64,000 nt of DNA, taken from positions 142,630 through 206,629 of the IMG/VR virus record IMGVR_UViG_3300017917_003822; one strand, 5' to 3'. The translations under genes were made by a program, and so were the position numbers. The notes under the pieces were generated by a model. The model made no database searches. It worked only from the letters and a program-made list of their open reading frames with translations, and was not told where the DNA came from. The stretch comes from a virus. Positions 50,633 to 58,989 of the stretch are shown in pieces (the stretch's first letter is position 1; every line of letters begins with the position of its first letter).

Positions 50633-51568
50633 TTAGTAGAATGATACTGTTATTGTTTGAGTTGATGAATTACACGAAGGACCGTTTAATCCTCCCCAGT
50701 TAGAATTTTTAATCATAGGTCTGACTGTATATCTACCAGCTCCTCCACAAGCACAGATGCTGTCGTTTGTTAAGTAAATGGAATTTGCATCGGCGGTACC
50801 AGCAACACATCCCTGAACTACTCTCCAAGTATTACTACCTATCACGGTAGAAAAACTTGTTCCGATTGTTGCTGTTCTTAAAGCATTTGCTATGTCCTGT
50901 ACTTTGGTTGGATCAGTAACCGTAATTGAAGCTCCTAAATTATTGGATATAGCCATCGTGGTATAAGTGCCAGTTAGTGATGCTCTAAAAGAGGTCCATG
51001 CATTCTCTATGGCTGTTCCCGGAGATTGACCTCCGATGAAAGTTTGAGAAAAGGATCCCGGAGGTACAGGCATAGCTGTTGTAGTGGTGCTTGTGCTCGT
51101 GGTTGTCGTAGTGGTTGGAGCTATTGTTGTTGTACTAGTTGTTGTACTAGTTGTGGTGGTTGGCGGTAATGTTGTCGTTGTGGTTGTACTAGTTGTCGTG
51201 GTGGTTGTTGTCGTTTCTGGATATGATGTCCAATACCCATTGGTGTTTAGCCAATCTTTAGCATCGCTTGCACTAGAAAACGTCTGATTAAAAAGACCGT
51301 TACAAAGATCTATAAAACTCTGATCAGACTTAACATCGGATCTCCAGAATCCTATTGTTGGTCCAGGTACTATCACAGTTCCCTTACCTGCCGTTCTATC
51401 TCCAGATACATGACATATAATATAACCAGGATCCTCATCCGGTCCATTCCACCATTTAACTCCCCCACCATAATCTGCAGGTTCACTTCCAACTGCTATG
51501 TAACCAATCTGGGAGGTTCCAGTGATTCCAGTCCCGTCATTATAAGCAAAAGATCTAGTTGTTGCCAA
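50633..51568 (-). CDS. Structural/fibre protein: shared attachment module, Thr-rich linker, distinct C-terminal domain
   Basis: 311 residues from TTG 51568. A GTG at 51604 is rejected because it lies within the late promoter element, and the alignment with the plus-strand gene at 45447 starts at TTG. The N-terminal module (FAYNDGTGITGTSQIG, WWNGPDEDPGYII, TNGYWTSYPE) and a Thr/Ser linker of about 45 residues are shared. The C-terminal 130 residues (FSQTFIGGQSPGTAIENAW; CVAGTADANSIYLTND) are unrelated to LamG. This looks like an alternative display head on a common stalk. Confidence 0.72.
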   Translation of the reverse strand: MATTRSFAYNDGTGITGTSQIGYIAVGSEPADYGGGVKWWNGPDEDPGYIICHVSGDRTAGKGTVIVPGPTIGFWRSDVKSDQSFIDLCNGLFNQTFSSASDAKDWLNTNGYWTSYPETTTTTTTTSTTTTTTLPPTTTTSTTTSTTTIAPTTTTTTSTSTTTTAMPVPPGSFSQTFIGGQSPGTAIENAWTSFRASLTGTYTTMAISNNLGASITVTDPTKVQDIANALRTATIGTSFSTVIGSNTWRVVQGCVAGTADANSIYLTNDSICACGGAGRYTVRPMIKNSNWGGLNGPSCNSSTQTITVSFY

Positions 51569-51593
51569 TTTTTTTAAACCACTTAGTTTGATT

Positions 51594-51602
51594 TTATATA
51601 TC
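51594..51602 (-). promoter_or_regulatory. Late-type promoter element (GATATATAA)
   Basis: GATATATAA on the minus strand 25 nt before the TTG at 51568. It decides the start of that gene. Confidence 0.5.
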
Positions 51603-51619
51603 ACATTGGGGCCAAAATA

Positions 51620-51647
51620 AAAAGGTTCAGTTTTACCTGAACCTTTT
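51620..51647 (-). terminator. Rho-independent terminator of the endolysin unit
   Basis: AAAAGGTTCAG/CTGAACCTTTT stem with a short loop. On the minus strand it is followed by TATTTTGG. It lies 25 nt after the stop of 51672-52268. Confidence 0.8.
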
Positions 51648-51671
51648 AAAATTTTCTAATTAAATTTAATC

Positions 51672-52268
51672 TTAAGCCTTGATATCATTGGATTCGATTA
51701 GAGTATACGTAAACGACTTCCCATGGATAGCAGCTGCTTTTCTACAGATTGCCATAAACGCTTCAAAATCTGCAGCTTTCTTAAATACCTGGCATCCCTC
51801 AGACCAGTTTTCTACGTATGTAGAATCTGCTCCTGCTTTGTGAATGTTGATTCCGAAAATACCTTCTTGAATTTTGCTTTCCTCGAATAACATGTCTCTG
51901 TTGGCATCTCTGTAAACCTTAACAGGCTTCTGTTGTTTAAGTGCCTCATATTTACCTTGGTGAAGTCCAAGAGTGTGCGAACCTCTGTATTGTCCTTCCA
52001 CTAATCTAGCAACACCTGCTGCATTGTGATATTCCATAACTCCCTTTTTACCAGGATCTGTTGTTGCTGGCCAGCAGTGGAATTTCCAGTCACCATCAAC
52101 CTTATATGATAAGGTAAGACAATCATCAAATAAATTCGTAACCTTCTGACCGGTTGAGGAATTTCTAACTCCTACTATATTAACGTCATAATCTTTCTCT
52201 CCTTCAAACCAAACGTAACCTTTTGATTTAACGGCATTTTCTACTTGTTCTCTTGTGTAACAACTCAT
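51672..52268 (-). CDS. L,D-transpeptidase-like (YkuD-type) protein, tentative
   Basis: 198 residues. The segment GINIHKAGADSTYVENWSEG plus CQVF has the His...Ser-x-Gly-Cys arrangement of YkuD active sites (usual form HxxxxxxSxGC). It has no signal peptide and starts MSCYTREQVENAVKSKGYVW, which may be a separate small binding domain. It lies 28 nt after the endolysin gene, so a role in cell-wall attack or cross-link change is likely. Confidence 0.62.
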   Translation of the reverse strand: MSCYTREQVENAVKSKGYVWFEGEKDYDVNIVGVRNSSTGQKVTNLFDDCLTLSYKVDGDWKFHCWPATTDPGKKGVMEYHNAAGVARLVEGQYRGSHTLGLHQGKYEALKQQKPVKVYRDANRDMLFEESKIQEGIFGINIHKAGADSTYVENWSEGCQVFKKAADFEAFMAICRKAAAIHGKSFTYTLIESNDIKA

Positions 52269-52296
52269 AACTTTTTTCTAATTTTATTTTTCTAAT

Positions 52297-53121
52297 TTAT
52301 TTTAATAAAGAGTAGTACTCCTTAAAGTGTTTGATTCTATCAGCTAAACCAATGGTACCACCATTCACTCTCCTAGTTACCGAAGTAACAACAGCATCGG
52401 TTGCTCCCTGATCGCAGATAGACCAAAGTTTATTAGTATTAAAAAACCAAGCTGCTGAAGCTAGAGGGTATTTAGTAGCAACTAAATCTGGATTTGCAAG
52501 AATGTCATCGTCAACAAATTTATCAAAAGCAGCGTAGTTTGATTTACCTGTTAGTTGGATATAACCTCTACCTCTAAATTTGAAACCGTCTCTAGATGCT
52601 TCGTCACCATTACCCATTCTTCCACCATATACTCTGGCAGCGATTTTTTCTGGCTGTCTTGCATATGATTCATTCAAATTTCCTGGGAAATATTTAGGGA
52701 AGATCTTTTTAAGACCGTCAGCTGAATAGTTCAAATTCTCCTGAACAGCTTTAAATCCACCCGATTCGTGACCACATTGAGCTAAAAAGTGAGCTAATCT
52801 TAATGTGTTAGTGATGCCAAATTTAGCCGCGGTATCTGGAATTTGTGCGATAACAGAATCGGGAATGTGTCCCTTTAGTGCGCTCAATTTGAAAGCGGAT
52901 GGTGGAACTGTAGCTGCCGGAGCTGCTGCAACAGGAGCTGTTCCGAATAATTTAGTCCAAGTTCCAGGTCCAACAATACCATCAGCAGTAAGACCGTTGG
53001 CTGCTTGCCACTCTTTCACTTTAGCCTCAGTACCTGGTCCGAAAGAACCATCTGCGACTAATCCTAATTTCTCCTGGAGTTTTTTAACGTCATCTCCCTT
53101 AGACCCATTTTTTAGTAACAT
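52297..53121 (-). CDS. Endolysin: peptidoglycan-binding domain plus GH19 chitinase/lysozyme domain
   Basis: 274 residues. Residues 1-60 are a PG_binding_1 repeat (LQEKLGLVADGSFGPGTEAKV; GIVGPGTWTKLF). An Ala/Pro linker follows, then a glycoside hydrolase 19 domain (HFLAQCGHESGGF with the catalytic Glu; FRGRGYIQLTGKSNY; RRVNGG). This is a typical modular lysin that cuts the glycan strand. No signal peptide, so it needs a holin or other export route. A late-type element lies 22 nt upstream on the minus strand. Confidence 0.92.
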   Translation of the reverse strand: MLLKNGSKGDDVKKLQEKLGLVADGSFGPGTEAKVKEWQAANGLTADGIVGPGTWTKLFGTAPVAAAPAATVPPSAFKLSALKGHIPDSVIAQIPDTAAKFGITNTLRLAHFLAQCGHESGGFKAVQENLNYSADGLKKIFPKYFPGNLNESYARQPEKIAARVYGGRMGNGDEASRDGFKFRGRGYIQLTGKSNYAAFDKFVDDDILANPDLVATKYPLASAAWFFNTNKLWSICDQGATDAVVTSVTRRVNGGTIGLADRIKHFKEYYSLLK

Positions 53122-53142
53122 AGTTGTTTTGGTTTTTTATTT

Positions 53143-53152
53143 TTATATATTC
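53143..53152 (-). promoter_or_regulatory. Late-type promoter element (GAATATATAA)
   Basis: On the minus strand 22 nt before the endolysin ATG at 53121. Confidence 0.45.
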
Positions 53153-53179
53153 CGATATGGCCAAAAAACTGGGTGATTA

Positions 53180-53211
53180 TTTTTTTATCCCGACTTTTTT
53201 TTGTACATTTG
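53180..53211 (+). promoter_or_regulatory. Bacteroidota-type early promoter
   Basis: T7, ATCCCG, total 17-nt spacer, TACATTTG (53204-53211). Transcription should start near 53217, so the gene starts at ATG 53239 and not at the upstream ATG 53173. Confidence 0.75.
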
Positions 53212-53238
53212 CAATGCAATAGGAAATATATAAAGCCA

Positions 53239-53790
53239 ATGAAAATCACACTAACCCTACTTATCATCTTATTGACATCTAAGAACCCGGAGCAGATTAA
53301 TTTTACACCAAAAGAAACACCGGAAAAGATCAGTCATCTAGAAAAAAAATCAGAAAAAGAAGAGGAAATCGGACGTCTTAATTTACAGAATCTGTATAAA
53401 AAAATCGTAAAATCTGGAATAGAATTTCCTGATGTTGCTTTTGCACAAGCAGTTTTGGAATCAGGTTATTTTAAAAGTAAGATTTCACTTCATAATTCTA
53501 ATCTTTTTGGAATGAGATTACCAAAAAGCAGACCAACAACAGCTAAAGGAGAAAAAAGAGGCTACTCAGTTTATGATTCATGGCACGGGAGTGTTGATGA
53601 CTATAAACTATACCAGGAGAAGATTCTCAGAAAAAAAGAAATAACTAGGGATGAATATTTACAAAAGCTGAACCGAAACTATGCATTTAGTCCACTCTAT
53701 AGTAAAAAGATCTCATCCATTATCAAGAAACATCGAGACATCATAGGTGAGGTACCTGAGCATATGAAAGACGGCAAGATAGAAAAATAA
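53239..53790 (+). CDS. Exported glucosaminidase (FlgJ/LytG-type)
   Basis: 183 residues from ATG 53239 with an N-terminal hydrophobic segment ([14 protein letters not shown]). The glucosaminidase domain shows [18 protein letters not shown] with the catalytic Glu, NLFGMR and [15 protein letters not shown]. It hydrolyses peptidoglycan glycan strands. An early promoter rather than a late element precedes it, as for the transglycosylase at 12750. It shares a TAATG junction with the next gene. Confidence 0.83.
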   Translation: MKITLTLLIILLTSKNPEQINFTPKETPEKISHLEKKSEKEEEIGRLNLQNLYKKIVKSGIEFPDVAFAQAVLESGYFKSKISLHNSNLFGMRLPKSRPTTAKGEKRGYSVYDSWHGSVDDYKLYQEKILRKKEITRDEYLQKLNRNYAFSPLYSKKISSIIKKHRDIIGEVPEHMKDGKIEK

Positions 53791-54767
53791 TGAAAAAAGA
53801 AAGAGTTTTAATAACCGGAGCTGCTGGATTCCTTGGCAGTCATTTATGCGATAGGTTTATCAAGGAGGGATATCACGTAATTGGGATGGATAATCTAATT
53901 ACTGGAGATCTAAGAAACATAGAGCATCTGTTTCATCTTGAACAATTTGAGTTTTACAATCACGACGTAAGTAAATTCGTTCATGTTCCAGGTGAATTAA
54001 AATACATCTTACATTTTGCGTCACCAGCATCTCCGATAGACTACCTTAAAATTCCAATTCAGACTCTAAAGGTTGGTTCACTAGGTACTCACAATCTTCT
54101 AGGTCTAGCAATGGAGAAGAAAGCTAGAATTTTGGTTGCTAGTACATCAGAGGTTTACGGTGATCCTACCATCCATCCACAGAACGAGGATTATTGGGGA
54201 AATGTTAACCCGGTGGGACCAAGAGGAGTTTATGATGAAGCAAAAAGATTTCAGGAAGCCATCACCATGGCATATCACACCTTCCATGGTTTAGAAACAA
54301 GAATAGTCAGAATATTCAATACATACGGACCAAGAATGAGGTTAAATGACGGTAGAGTTTTACCGGCTTTTATGGGTCAAGCATTAAGAGGAGAGGATTT
54401 AACCATCTTTGGTGACGGCAGTCAGACGAGAAGTTTTTGTTACGTTGATGATCTGGTTGAGGGAATCTATAGGCTTCTTTTAAGTGACTGTCCAGATCCG
54501 GTTAATATAGGAAACCCCTCGGAAATTACCATCGGGCAGTTTGCGGAGGAGATTATTAAGCTAACCGGAACCGATCAAAAAACTGTTTATAAATCTCTTC
54601 CTGTTGATGATCCCAAGCAAAGAAAACCAGATATCACGAAAGCTAAGACAGTACTTAATTGGGAACCCGTCATTAGCAGGGAGGAAGGATTGAGGTTGAC
54701 CTGGGAATATTTCAAATCTCTCCCATCGGAGAGACTTTACGAAGAAGCACATCATAGAAAATTTTAA
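53790..54767 (+). CDS. UDP-glucuronate decarboxylase-like SDR (UDP-xylose synthase)
   Basis: 325 residues of the extended SDR family: [16 protein letters not shown] (NAD site), [20 protein letters not shown], and the catalytic YDEAKR, close to YDEGKR of UXS enzymes. [12 protein letters not shown] and [12 protein letters not shown] are typical of UXS. It would convert UDP-glucuronate to UDP-xylose, a donor for the window's glycosyltransferases. Full length and intact. Confidence 0.88.
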   Translation: MKKERVLITGAAGFLGSHLCDRFIKEGYHVIGMDNLITGDLRNIEHLFHLEQFEFYNHDVSKFVHVPGELKYILHFASPASPIDYLKIPIQTLKVGSLGTHNLLGLAMEKKARILVASTSEVYGDPTIHPQNEDYWGNVNPVGPRGVYDEAKRFQEAITMAYHTFHGLETRIVRIFNTYGPRMRLNDGRVLPAFMGQALRGEDLTIFGDGSQTRSFCYVDDLVEGIYRLLLSDCPDPVNIGNPSEITIGQFAEEIIKLTGTDQKTVYKSLPVDDPKQRKPDITKAKTVLNWEPVISREEGLRLTWEYFKSLPSERLYEEAHHRKF

Positions 54768-54768
54768 T

Positions 54769-54978
54769 ATGAAAAAACACGACTGCTATAAATGTAAACA
54801 CAGGGAAAGAATACCCGGAGATGCACACTCAAAATGTAATGCTGATGTAAAGAAGGGGGATGTTAAAATTATTTACTTGAATCAGTGGTCGATCTTTTTT
54901 CCAATTAACTACGATCCTGTTTGGATCAAATCATGTAAAAACTACGAATCTAAAATAGAAGAAAATGAAATATGTTAG
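54769..54978 (+). CDS. Small Cys-rich protein
   Basis: 69 residues. DCYKCKHRERIPGDAHSKCN gives a CxxC with a further His/Cys pair, plus SCKNYE near the end, so probably a zinc-binding module. It overlaps the exonuclease gene by 14 nt. Function unknown. Confidence 0.6.
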   Translation: MKKHDCYKCKHRERIPGDAHSKCNADVKKGDVKIIYLNQWSIFFPINYDPVWIKSCKNYESKIEENEIC

Positions 54979-55633
54979 CATTGATATCGAGACAAGTGGT
55001 CTCGATCCAGAAAGAAATCAGATACTCTCCATTGGTGCAATAATCGAGGACACTGAGAAAAAATTACCTTTTGATGAATTACCTAAATTTCACGTGGGTA
55101 TACTAAGACAGGAGATAACGGGATCGTTATTTGCTATTAATTTAAACCGAGATCTTATCGAGACTTTGGTTCAATATCAAACTGCAGAATCACAGGATGA
55201 GAAGAATGATCTTGTGCATATGACAGGTATGCAATTTTTAAAAGAAGAAGATGTCGTGGAAGCATTCCATGATTTTCTATATGAGAATGGATTATCCTCT
55301 GTTAATTCATTGGAGCATCATATGAAAGTGGTGAATGGAAAATCATATCCAGCATTAACATCAAGAATGACTCCCGCGCAAATTAATGTAGCTGGGAAAA
55401 ATTTTGGAACTTTTGATAAGCTTTTCCTTGAGAGATTGCCTAGATGGAAACAAGCAATCAGGATCAGACAAAGAATTATAGATCCGTCGGTTATTTTTAC
55501 TGACTGGAAAGAGGATTCTTCCTTACCTTCTTTAAATCAATGCAAGCAGAGAGCCAAAATTGATGGTGAGGTTACACATAATGCATTGGAAGATGCATGG
55601 GACGTGATAGCATTACTCAGAACACAATACTAA
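54965..55633 (+). CDS. DEDDh-family 3'-5' exonuclease
   Basis: 222 residues. Exo I VSIDIETSG, exo II NVAGKNFGTFDKLFL, exo III HNALEDAWD with the His and Asp of DEDDh. The centre contains an insertion (QYQTAESQDEKNDLVHM). Related to DnaQ and oligoribonuclease. It may proofread or mature nucleic-acid ends. Note that the split polymerase fragment in this window lacks its own exonuclease, although the missing part may exist elsewhere. Confidence 0.85.
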   Translation: MKYVSIDIETSGLDPERNQILSIGAIIEDTEKKLPFDELPKFHVGILRQEITGSLFAINLNRDLIETLVQYQTAESQDEKNDLVHMTGMQFLKEEDVVEAFHDFLYENGLSSVNSLEHHMKVVNGKSYPALTSRMTPAQINVAGKNFGTFDKLFLERLPRWKQAIRIRQRIIDPSVIFTDWKEDSSLPSLNQCKQRAKIDGEVTHNALEDAWDVIALLRTQY

Positions 55634-55640
55634 TTAGCAA

Positions 55641-55670
55641 AAAAAAGCCTAGAAATTTCTAGGCTTTTTT
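55641..55670. terminator. Bidirectional terminator
   Basis: A perfect 30-nt palindrome: A-run, GCCTAGAAATTTCTAGGC, T-run. It separates the plus-strand exonuclease unit from the minus-strand unit ending at 55686. Confidence 0.92.
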
Positions 55671-55685
55671 GTGAATTTATTTATC

Positions 55686-57080
55686 TTATTTACCTGGGTA
55701 ACCAGTTTCCCTGTGTACTCTTTCAAAAAGTTCTCTCTGTTTGGATTCATTGATGTATTTTGAAAGTTCTCTTACTCTATCAAAATCTCCAGCATCCAAT
55801 GCTTGATCAATTAAAGCCATGATGTCTCTTTTAGCCATGTTAGCGTAATCTTCGTCATCTTGCTGCTGGTTTGCTGGTAATCCTAAATCAGGAGATTCTG
55901 TATCTATACCTGCTACGGAAAGTTCATAATCAGCAGTCTCTTTAGCGACCTCGTCAATTATTTTTTGCATATCAGTCTTAGCCTTTGGATTTTGACTTAG
56001 TATATTAAACATAAGTTCCAAGAATTGTGGCGCAGGTAAAAGCATTAGCTTACCAAAAACATGCTCTCTTAAATTTTCAATCTTATCAACCTCATTAAAT
56101 CCGTTAACAAAATCTCTTAAATCAGCTGCTATTTCTGGACCGTATCTAAGATCCTCGATCTCATCGGCCAAAGAATCTGTGTTTGAAATGATAATCTCTG
56201 CACTTTCCTCATCCTCAGGAATTGCGTTAGCAGCAATTAATTCATAGATTCCTTTTACGGTTTCATGAAGAAGCATAGCAAAATCAGTACCTAAAGCGTA
56301 AATTGTTGGTTTAGTTTGATCGAAAAGATCTTCGGTTTCTTCCTCCGGAAGTTCGTCAGTTCTCATTAATTCATCTAGAATATCTTGAGCTTTCTCCTCA
56401 TTCTCCTTGTTGTTTTCTGGAGTCTCCCATTCAACCTTAACAGATCCAGCAAATCCTGACTTGTCTCTCTCCCACATCTCTTTTTGTACCTCCATTGGGA
56501 TAGTCCAGTCGAAAAATCCTGCTATTTCAGTTATCTTATTTAAGATCTCTCTATACTCTCTTCCCTTATCAGCACCTAGTATTTCCTCCAATCCGTCAGT
56601 AACCTCAGGTAGATTCAGCATAAGTTTTGTATTTTTAGCTTCTCCTTGAGTGATGTTATTAGCTATTTTTCTCTTGTGGATCTCCGAGATGATTCCAGCA
56701 TCTTTCAATTCTTTAAGCTGTGGCATTTCTGGCGGTTCAGCAGGAACATTTTCCATCGTTTTCTTGATCTCATCGTTCTTAGGAAATCTTATCTTCAACT
56801 CAACCTCATCAAGAATTGTTCCGTACATAGCTCTAATAGCTCTTTCAGCTAGTGATTCAAGATCCTTCTCGTGACCTCTTTGAATCTCTCTGGCTTTGAA
56901 TACAAGACTCATGAATTGAGGAATCTCTCTACCGTGTCTTCTCTGAAGCTCTCTGTTTTTTTCTTCAGCTTTTCTCTCAACGTCGGAAAGGTAACTTCCT
57001 TCTTTTCCTCCCTCTCCGGGAATAGCTGGATTGCCTTTTAACGAGGCCTCATCGATTTTTTGTTTAAATGACTTAATCAT
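55686..57080 (-). CDS. Large helical acidic protein with N-terminal packaging-like tag
   Basis: 464 residues. The start MIKSFKQKIDEASLKGN is a tag-family segment with a possible cleavage IDE|A 11 residues in. The rest is Glu-rich and mainly helical, with no catalytic motif recognised. It overlaps the next upstream minus-strand gene by 8 nt. A packaged or core protein is the best guess. Confidence 0.7.
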   Translation of the reverse strand: MIKSFKQKIDEASLKGNPAIPGEGGKEGSYLSDVERKAEEKNRELQRRHGREIPQFMSLVFKAREIQRGHEKDLESLAERAIRAMYGTILDEVELKIRFPKNDEIKKTMENVPAEPPEMPQLKELKDAGIISEIHKRKIANNITQGEAKNTKLMLNLPEVTDGLEEILGADKGREYREILNKITEIAGFFDWTIPMEVQKEMWERDKSGFAGSVKVEWETPENNKENEEKAQDILDELMRTDELPEEETEDLFDQTKPTIYALGTDFAMLLHETVKGIYELIAANAIPEDEESAEIIISNTDSLADEIEDLRYGPEIAADLRDFVNGFNEVDKIENLREHVFGKLMLLPAPQFLELMFNILSQNPKAKTDMQKIIDEVAKETADYELSVAGIDTESPDLGLPANQQQDDEDYANMAKRDIMALIDQALDAGDFDRVRELSKYINESKQRELFERVHRETGYPGK

Positions 57081-57351
57081 CGTATCTTTCTTTTAATTTT
57101 CCAAGATTGAACTCCATTGGAGTTTTATTTTTTCTAAGCTCTTCCATGAATCTCTTCATAACATCCGCAACTTTAGCTTTAGGAGCTGGTTCAACAGATG
57201 GTTTATCTCTCCTAATCGGACTAGGTCTGGAAGGAGTTTTTGATGGAGAAGTTCCGGGTTTTATTGTTGGAGCCGGTTGACCAGGCTTAGTAGCTGGTTG
57301 ATTAGCCGTTTTTGTTGCTAAAAACTCATCAATTTTAGTAATAATCTTCAT
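57073..57351 (-). CDS. Pro/Lys-rich protein with N-terminal packaging-like tag
   Basis: 92 residues. MKIITKIDEFLATK is a tag-family start (IDE|F possible). The centre is a Pro/Thr/Lys-rich disordered stretch and the last 30 residues are helical. It is first gene of the minus-strand unit, with a late-type element 23 nt upstream. Confidence 0.65.
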   Translation of the reverse strand: MKIITKIDEFLATKTANQPATKPGQPAPTIKPGTSPSKTPSRPSPIRRDKPSVEPAPKAKVADVMKRFMEELRKNKTPMEFNLGKLKERYDD

Positions 57352-57371
57352 TAGTATTGATTTTTATTTTG

Positions 57372-57381
57372 AATATATATC
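57372..57381. promoter_or_regulatory. Divergent late-type promoter element (ATATATAT core)
   Basis: AATATATAT on the plus strand and GATATATA on the minus strand overlap here, 20 nt before ATG 57401 (+) and 23 nt before ATG 57351 (-). Confidence 0.5.
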
Positions 57382-57400
57382 GAAAGATAATATTATAGAT

Positions 57401-58978
57401 ATGATGACCAATCAAAGTTTCCGTAGTTTTTTTGAAGCTGCACCGTTAATGGAAAATGTTCAGGCGGCAAAAGACTATTTATTAAAGCAATATGCAGAAA
57501 AAAAGAAGATAAAACCTTCTGAGTTAAGCGATGAGGAAAAGAAGGATATTCTTCTTAATCCAAAATTTATTGAGATCAGAGATCTAGTTGCTAAACAACC
57601 AGGATACACTTTACCCTTCCTGATATTCTACATTGAGCAAAAAGCCCATATGGAAGAGCTTGAAGAAATTCTGGATTACTTAAATAAATTTAAAACTCAG
57701 CTTTCCGAACTTAGCATGCCAGTTGCGGATTTTGCTAAGATCCAACCAACTAAGGATGATCCTAGACCTGGTTACGAACACCTTGGAGATGAGCTTAGAA
57801 ATATCGAGAGAAGAAGAAAGCTTAAGGAGCTTTATAATGAGCTAACCCCAAGAATGAAAAAACAGTTCAATAAAGCATCTAATGAACAAATAGAGGATTT
57901 AACAGCTATTTCGAACCAACTTAAATCACTTCCAGATATCGTTAGTAAGGATGATCTTGATGCGGAGGGTAAACCTAAGGTTCTTAACGCTTGGAAATCT
58001 TTTTCCAGAAATATGAAAAAGTACGACGACACAAGAACTTATCCTGAATATGCGGATGAAAAGGTTGCTTTTGGTGACATAGCAAAGGATGCCCTAGATT
58101 TCATAGAGGGTTGGGGACAAGATGAGGACGCACTTCTTAAAAAACTTAAAGAACTAGGACCTCAAGTTGGGATCCTGTACGCTAAAAAAGGTTATATTGC
58201 GATGTCTGCAAGAACACCGGAGGCCCAAAGGGCAGTGTGTGCGGATACTAACTGGTGTATTAGAACAGATTCTACCTTCTGGAGCTATGGAGGCGGAAGA
58301 ATCCAAATAAACATCATCAACAAAAATCTTCCGGTTACAGATAATCTAAGTCTTATTGGTATCACAATCAATCCGAATGGAACTATTCACACAGATGCAA
58401 CCAGACCAAACAACAGGCTTAGAGATCAGAATGGGAGCACATTCAAAACATACATCGATGCACTTCGTGGGCTTGGTTATCCAGCAGATCTAATTAAGGA
58501 TGTTGAAGATAAATTCCAAAGAGAAGTAGATATTAAGTTAGCTCTGGAACATTACTATAAAGATGGATCCAATCTATCACCAAGAAAAGTCGTAGAATCT
58601 CTAATTACGATGAGCAAGGGATTCCTATCAGGGGTAATGCCTCAGGAAGACTGGGAAAGAATATCCGGTATCGTATCTCAAATTATCTTTGAAGATAAGG
58701 GTCTTACTAAAGGGGCGTTTATGAAGATATTTAAAGAAAATGGTATTTACGTTGAAGCAACATGGAACGTATTCGACTCGTTAATCGGTAAGGATTACAC
58801 AAAAGAGGAGATGAAGGAGATTGGAGACTCAACTAAATCTGGATTGGAAGCAATGGCAGAATTACTTGAGATTGAGGACAGCGGGGCATTAGGGATGAGA
58901 AAATCTGATGTCGATGCAATGAAGGAGGTAGTTTCTAATAAGAAATGGGTTCTTGAGCAGATCTCAAAAAGAATGTAA
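57401..58978 (+). CDS. Large protein with tag-like N-terminus and a WCIRT...Y motif
   Basis: 525 residues. MMTNQSFRSFFEAAPLMENV is tag-like (LME|N or FFE|A possible). Residues about 275-360 hold ADTNWCIRTDSTFWSYGGG and GITINPNGTIHTDA, reminiscent of a motif in uncharacterised phage proteins (WCIAT...Y...). The flanks are helical. The motif could be a catalytic or nucleic-acid-processing site. No family is named with confidence. Confidence 0.65.
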   Translation: MMTNQSFRSFFEAAPLMENVQAAKDYLLKQYAEKKKIKPSELSDEEKKDILLNPKFIEIRDLVAKQPGYTLPFLIFYIEQKAHMEELEEILDYLNKFKTQLSELSMPVADFAKIQPTKDDPRPGYEHLGDELRNIERRRKLKELYNELTPRMKKQFNKASNEQIEDLTAISNQLKSLPDIVSKDDLDAEGKPKVLNAWKSFSRNMKKYDDTRTYPEYADEKVAFGDIAKDALDFIEGWGQDEDALLKKLKELGPQVGILYAKKGYIAMSARTPEAQRAVCADTNWCIRTDSTFWSYGGGRIQINIINKNLPVTDNLSLIGITINPNGTIHTDATRPNNRLRDQNGSTFKTYIDALRGLGYPADLIKDVEDKFQREVDIKLALEHYYKDGSNLSPRKVVESLITMSKGFLSGVMPQEDWERISGIVSQIIFEDKGLTKGAFMKIFKENGIYVEATWNVFDSLIGKDYTKEEMKEIGDSTKSGLEAMAELLEIEDSGALGMRKSDVDAMKEVVSNKKWVLEQISKRM

Positions 58979-58989
58979 ATATATACAAT

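Noticed and set aside
51084-51287. Plus-strand Val-rich ORF opposite the Thr linker
   Set aside because: It is the antisense of ACA/ACC repeats that encode the Thr-rich linker of the minus-strand fibre gene; the low-complexity Val composition is an artefact.
51569-51604. Upstream GTG start for the minus-strand fibre gene
   Set aside because: It lies inside the GATATATAA element, and the aligned module of the plus-strand relative begins at the downstream TTG.
53173-53238. Upstream ATG start for the glucosaminidase
   Set aside because: It lies before and within the early promoter; the transcript should start near 53217 and ATG 53239 precedes a good signal peptide.
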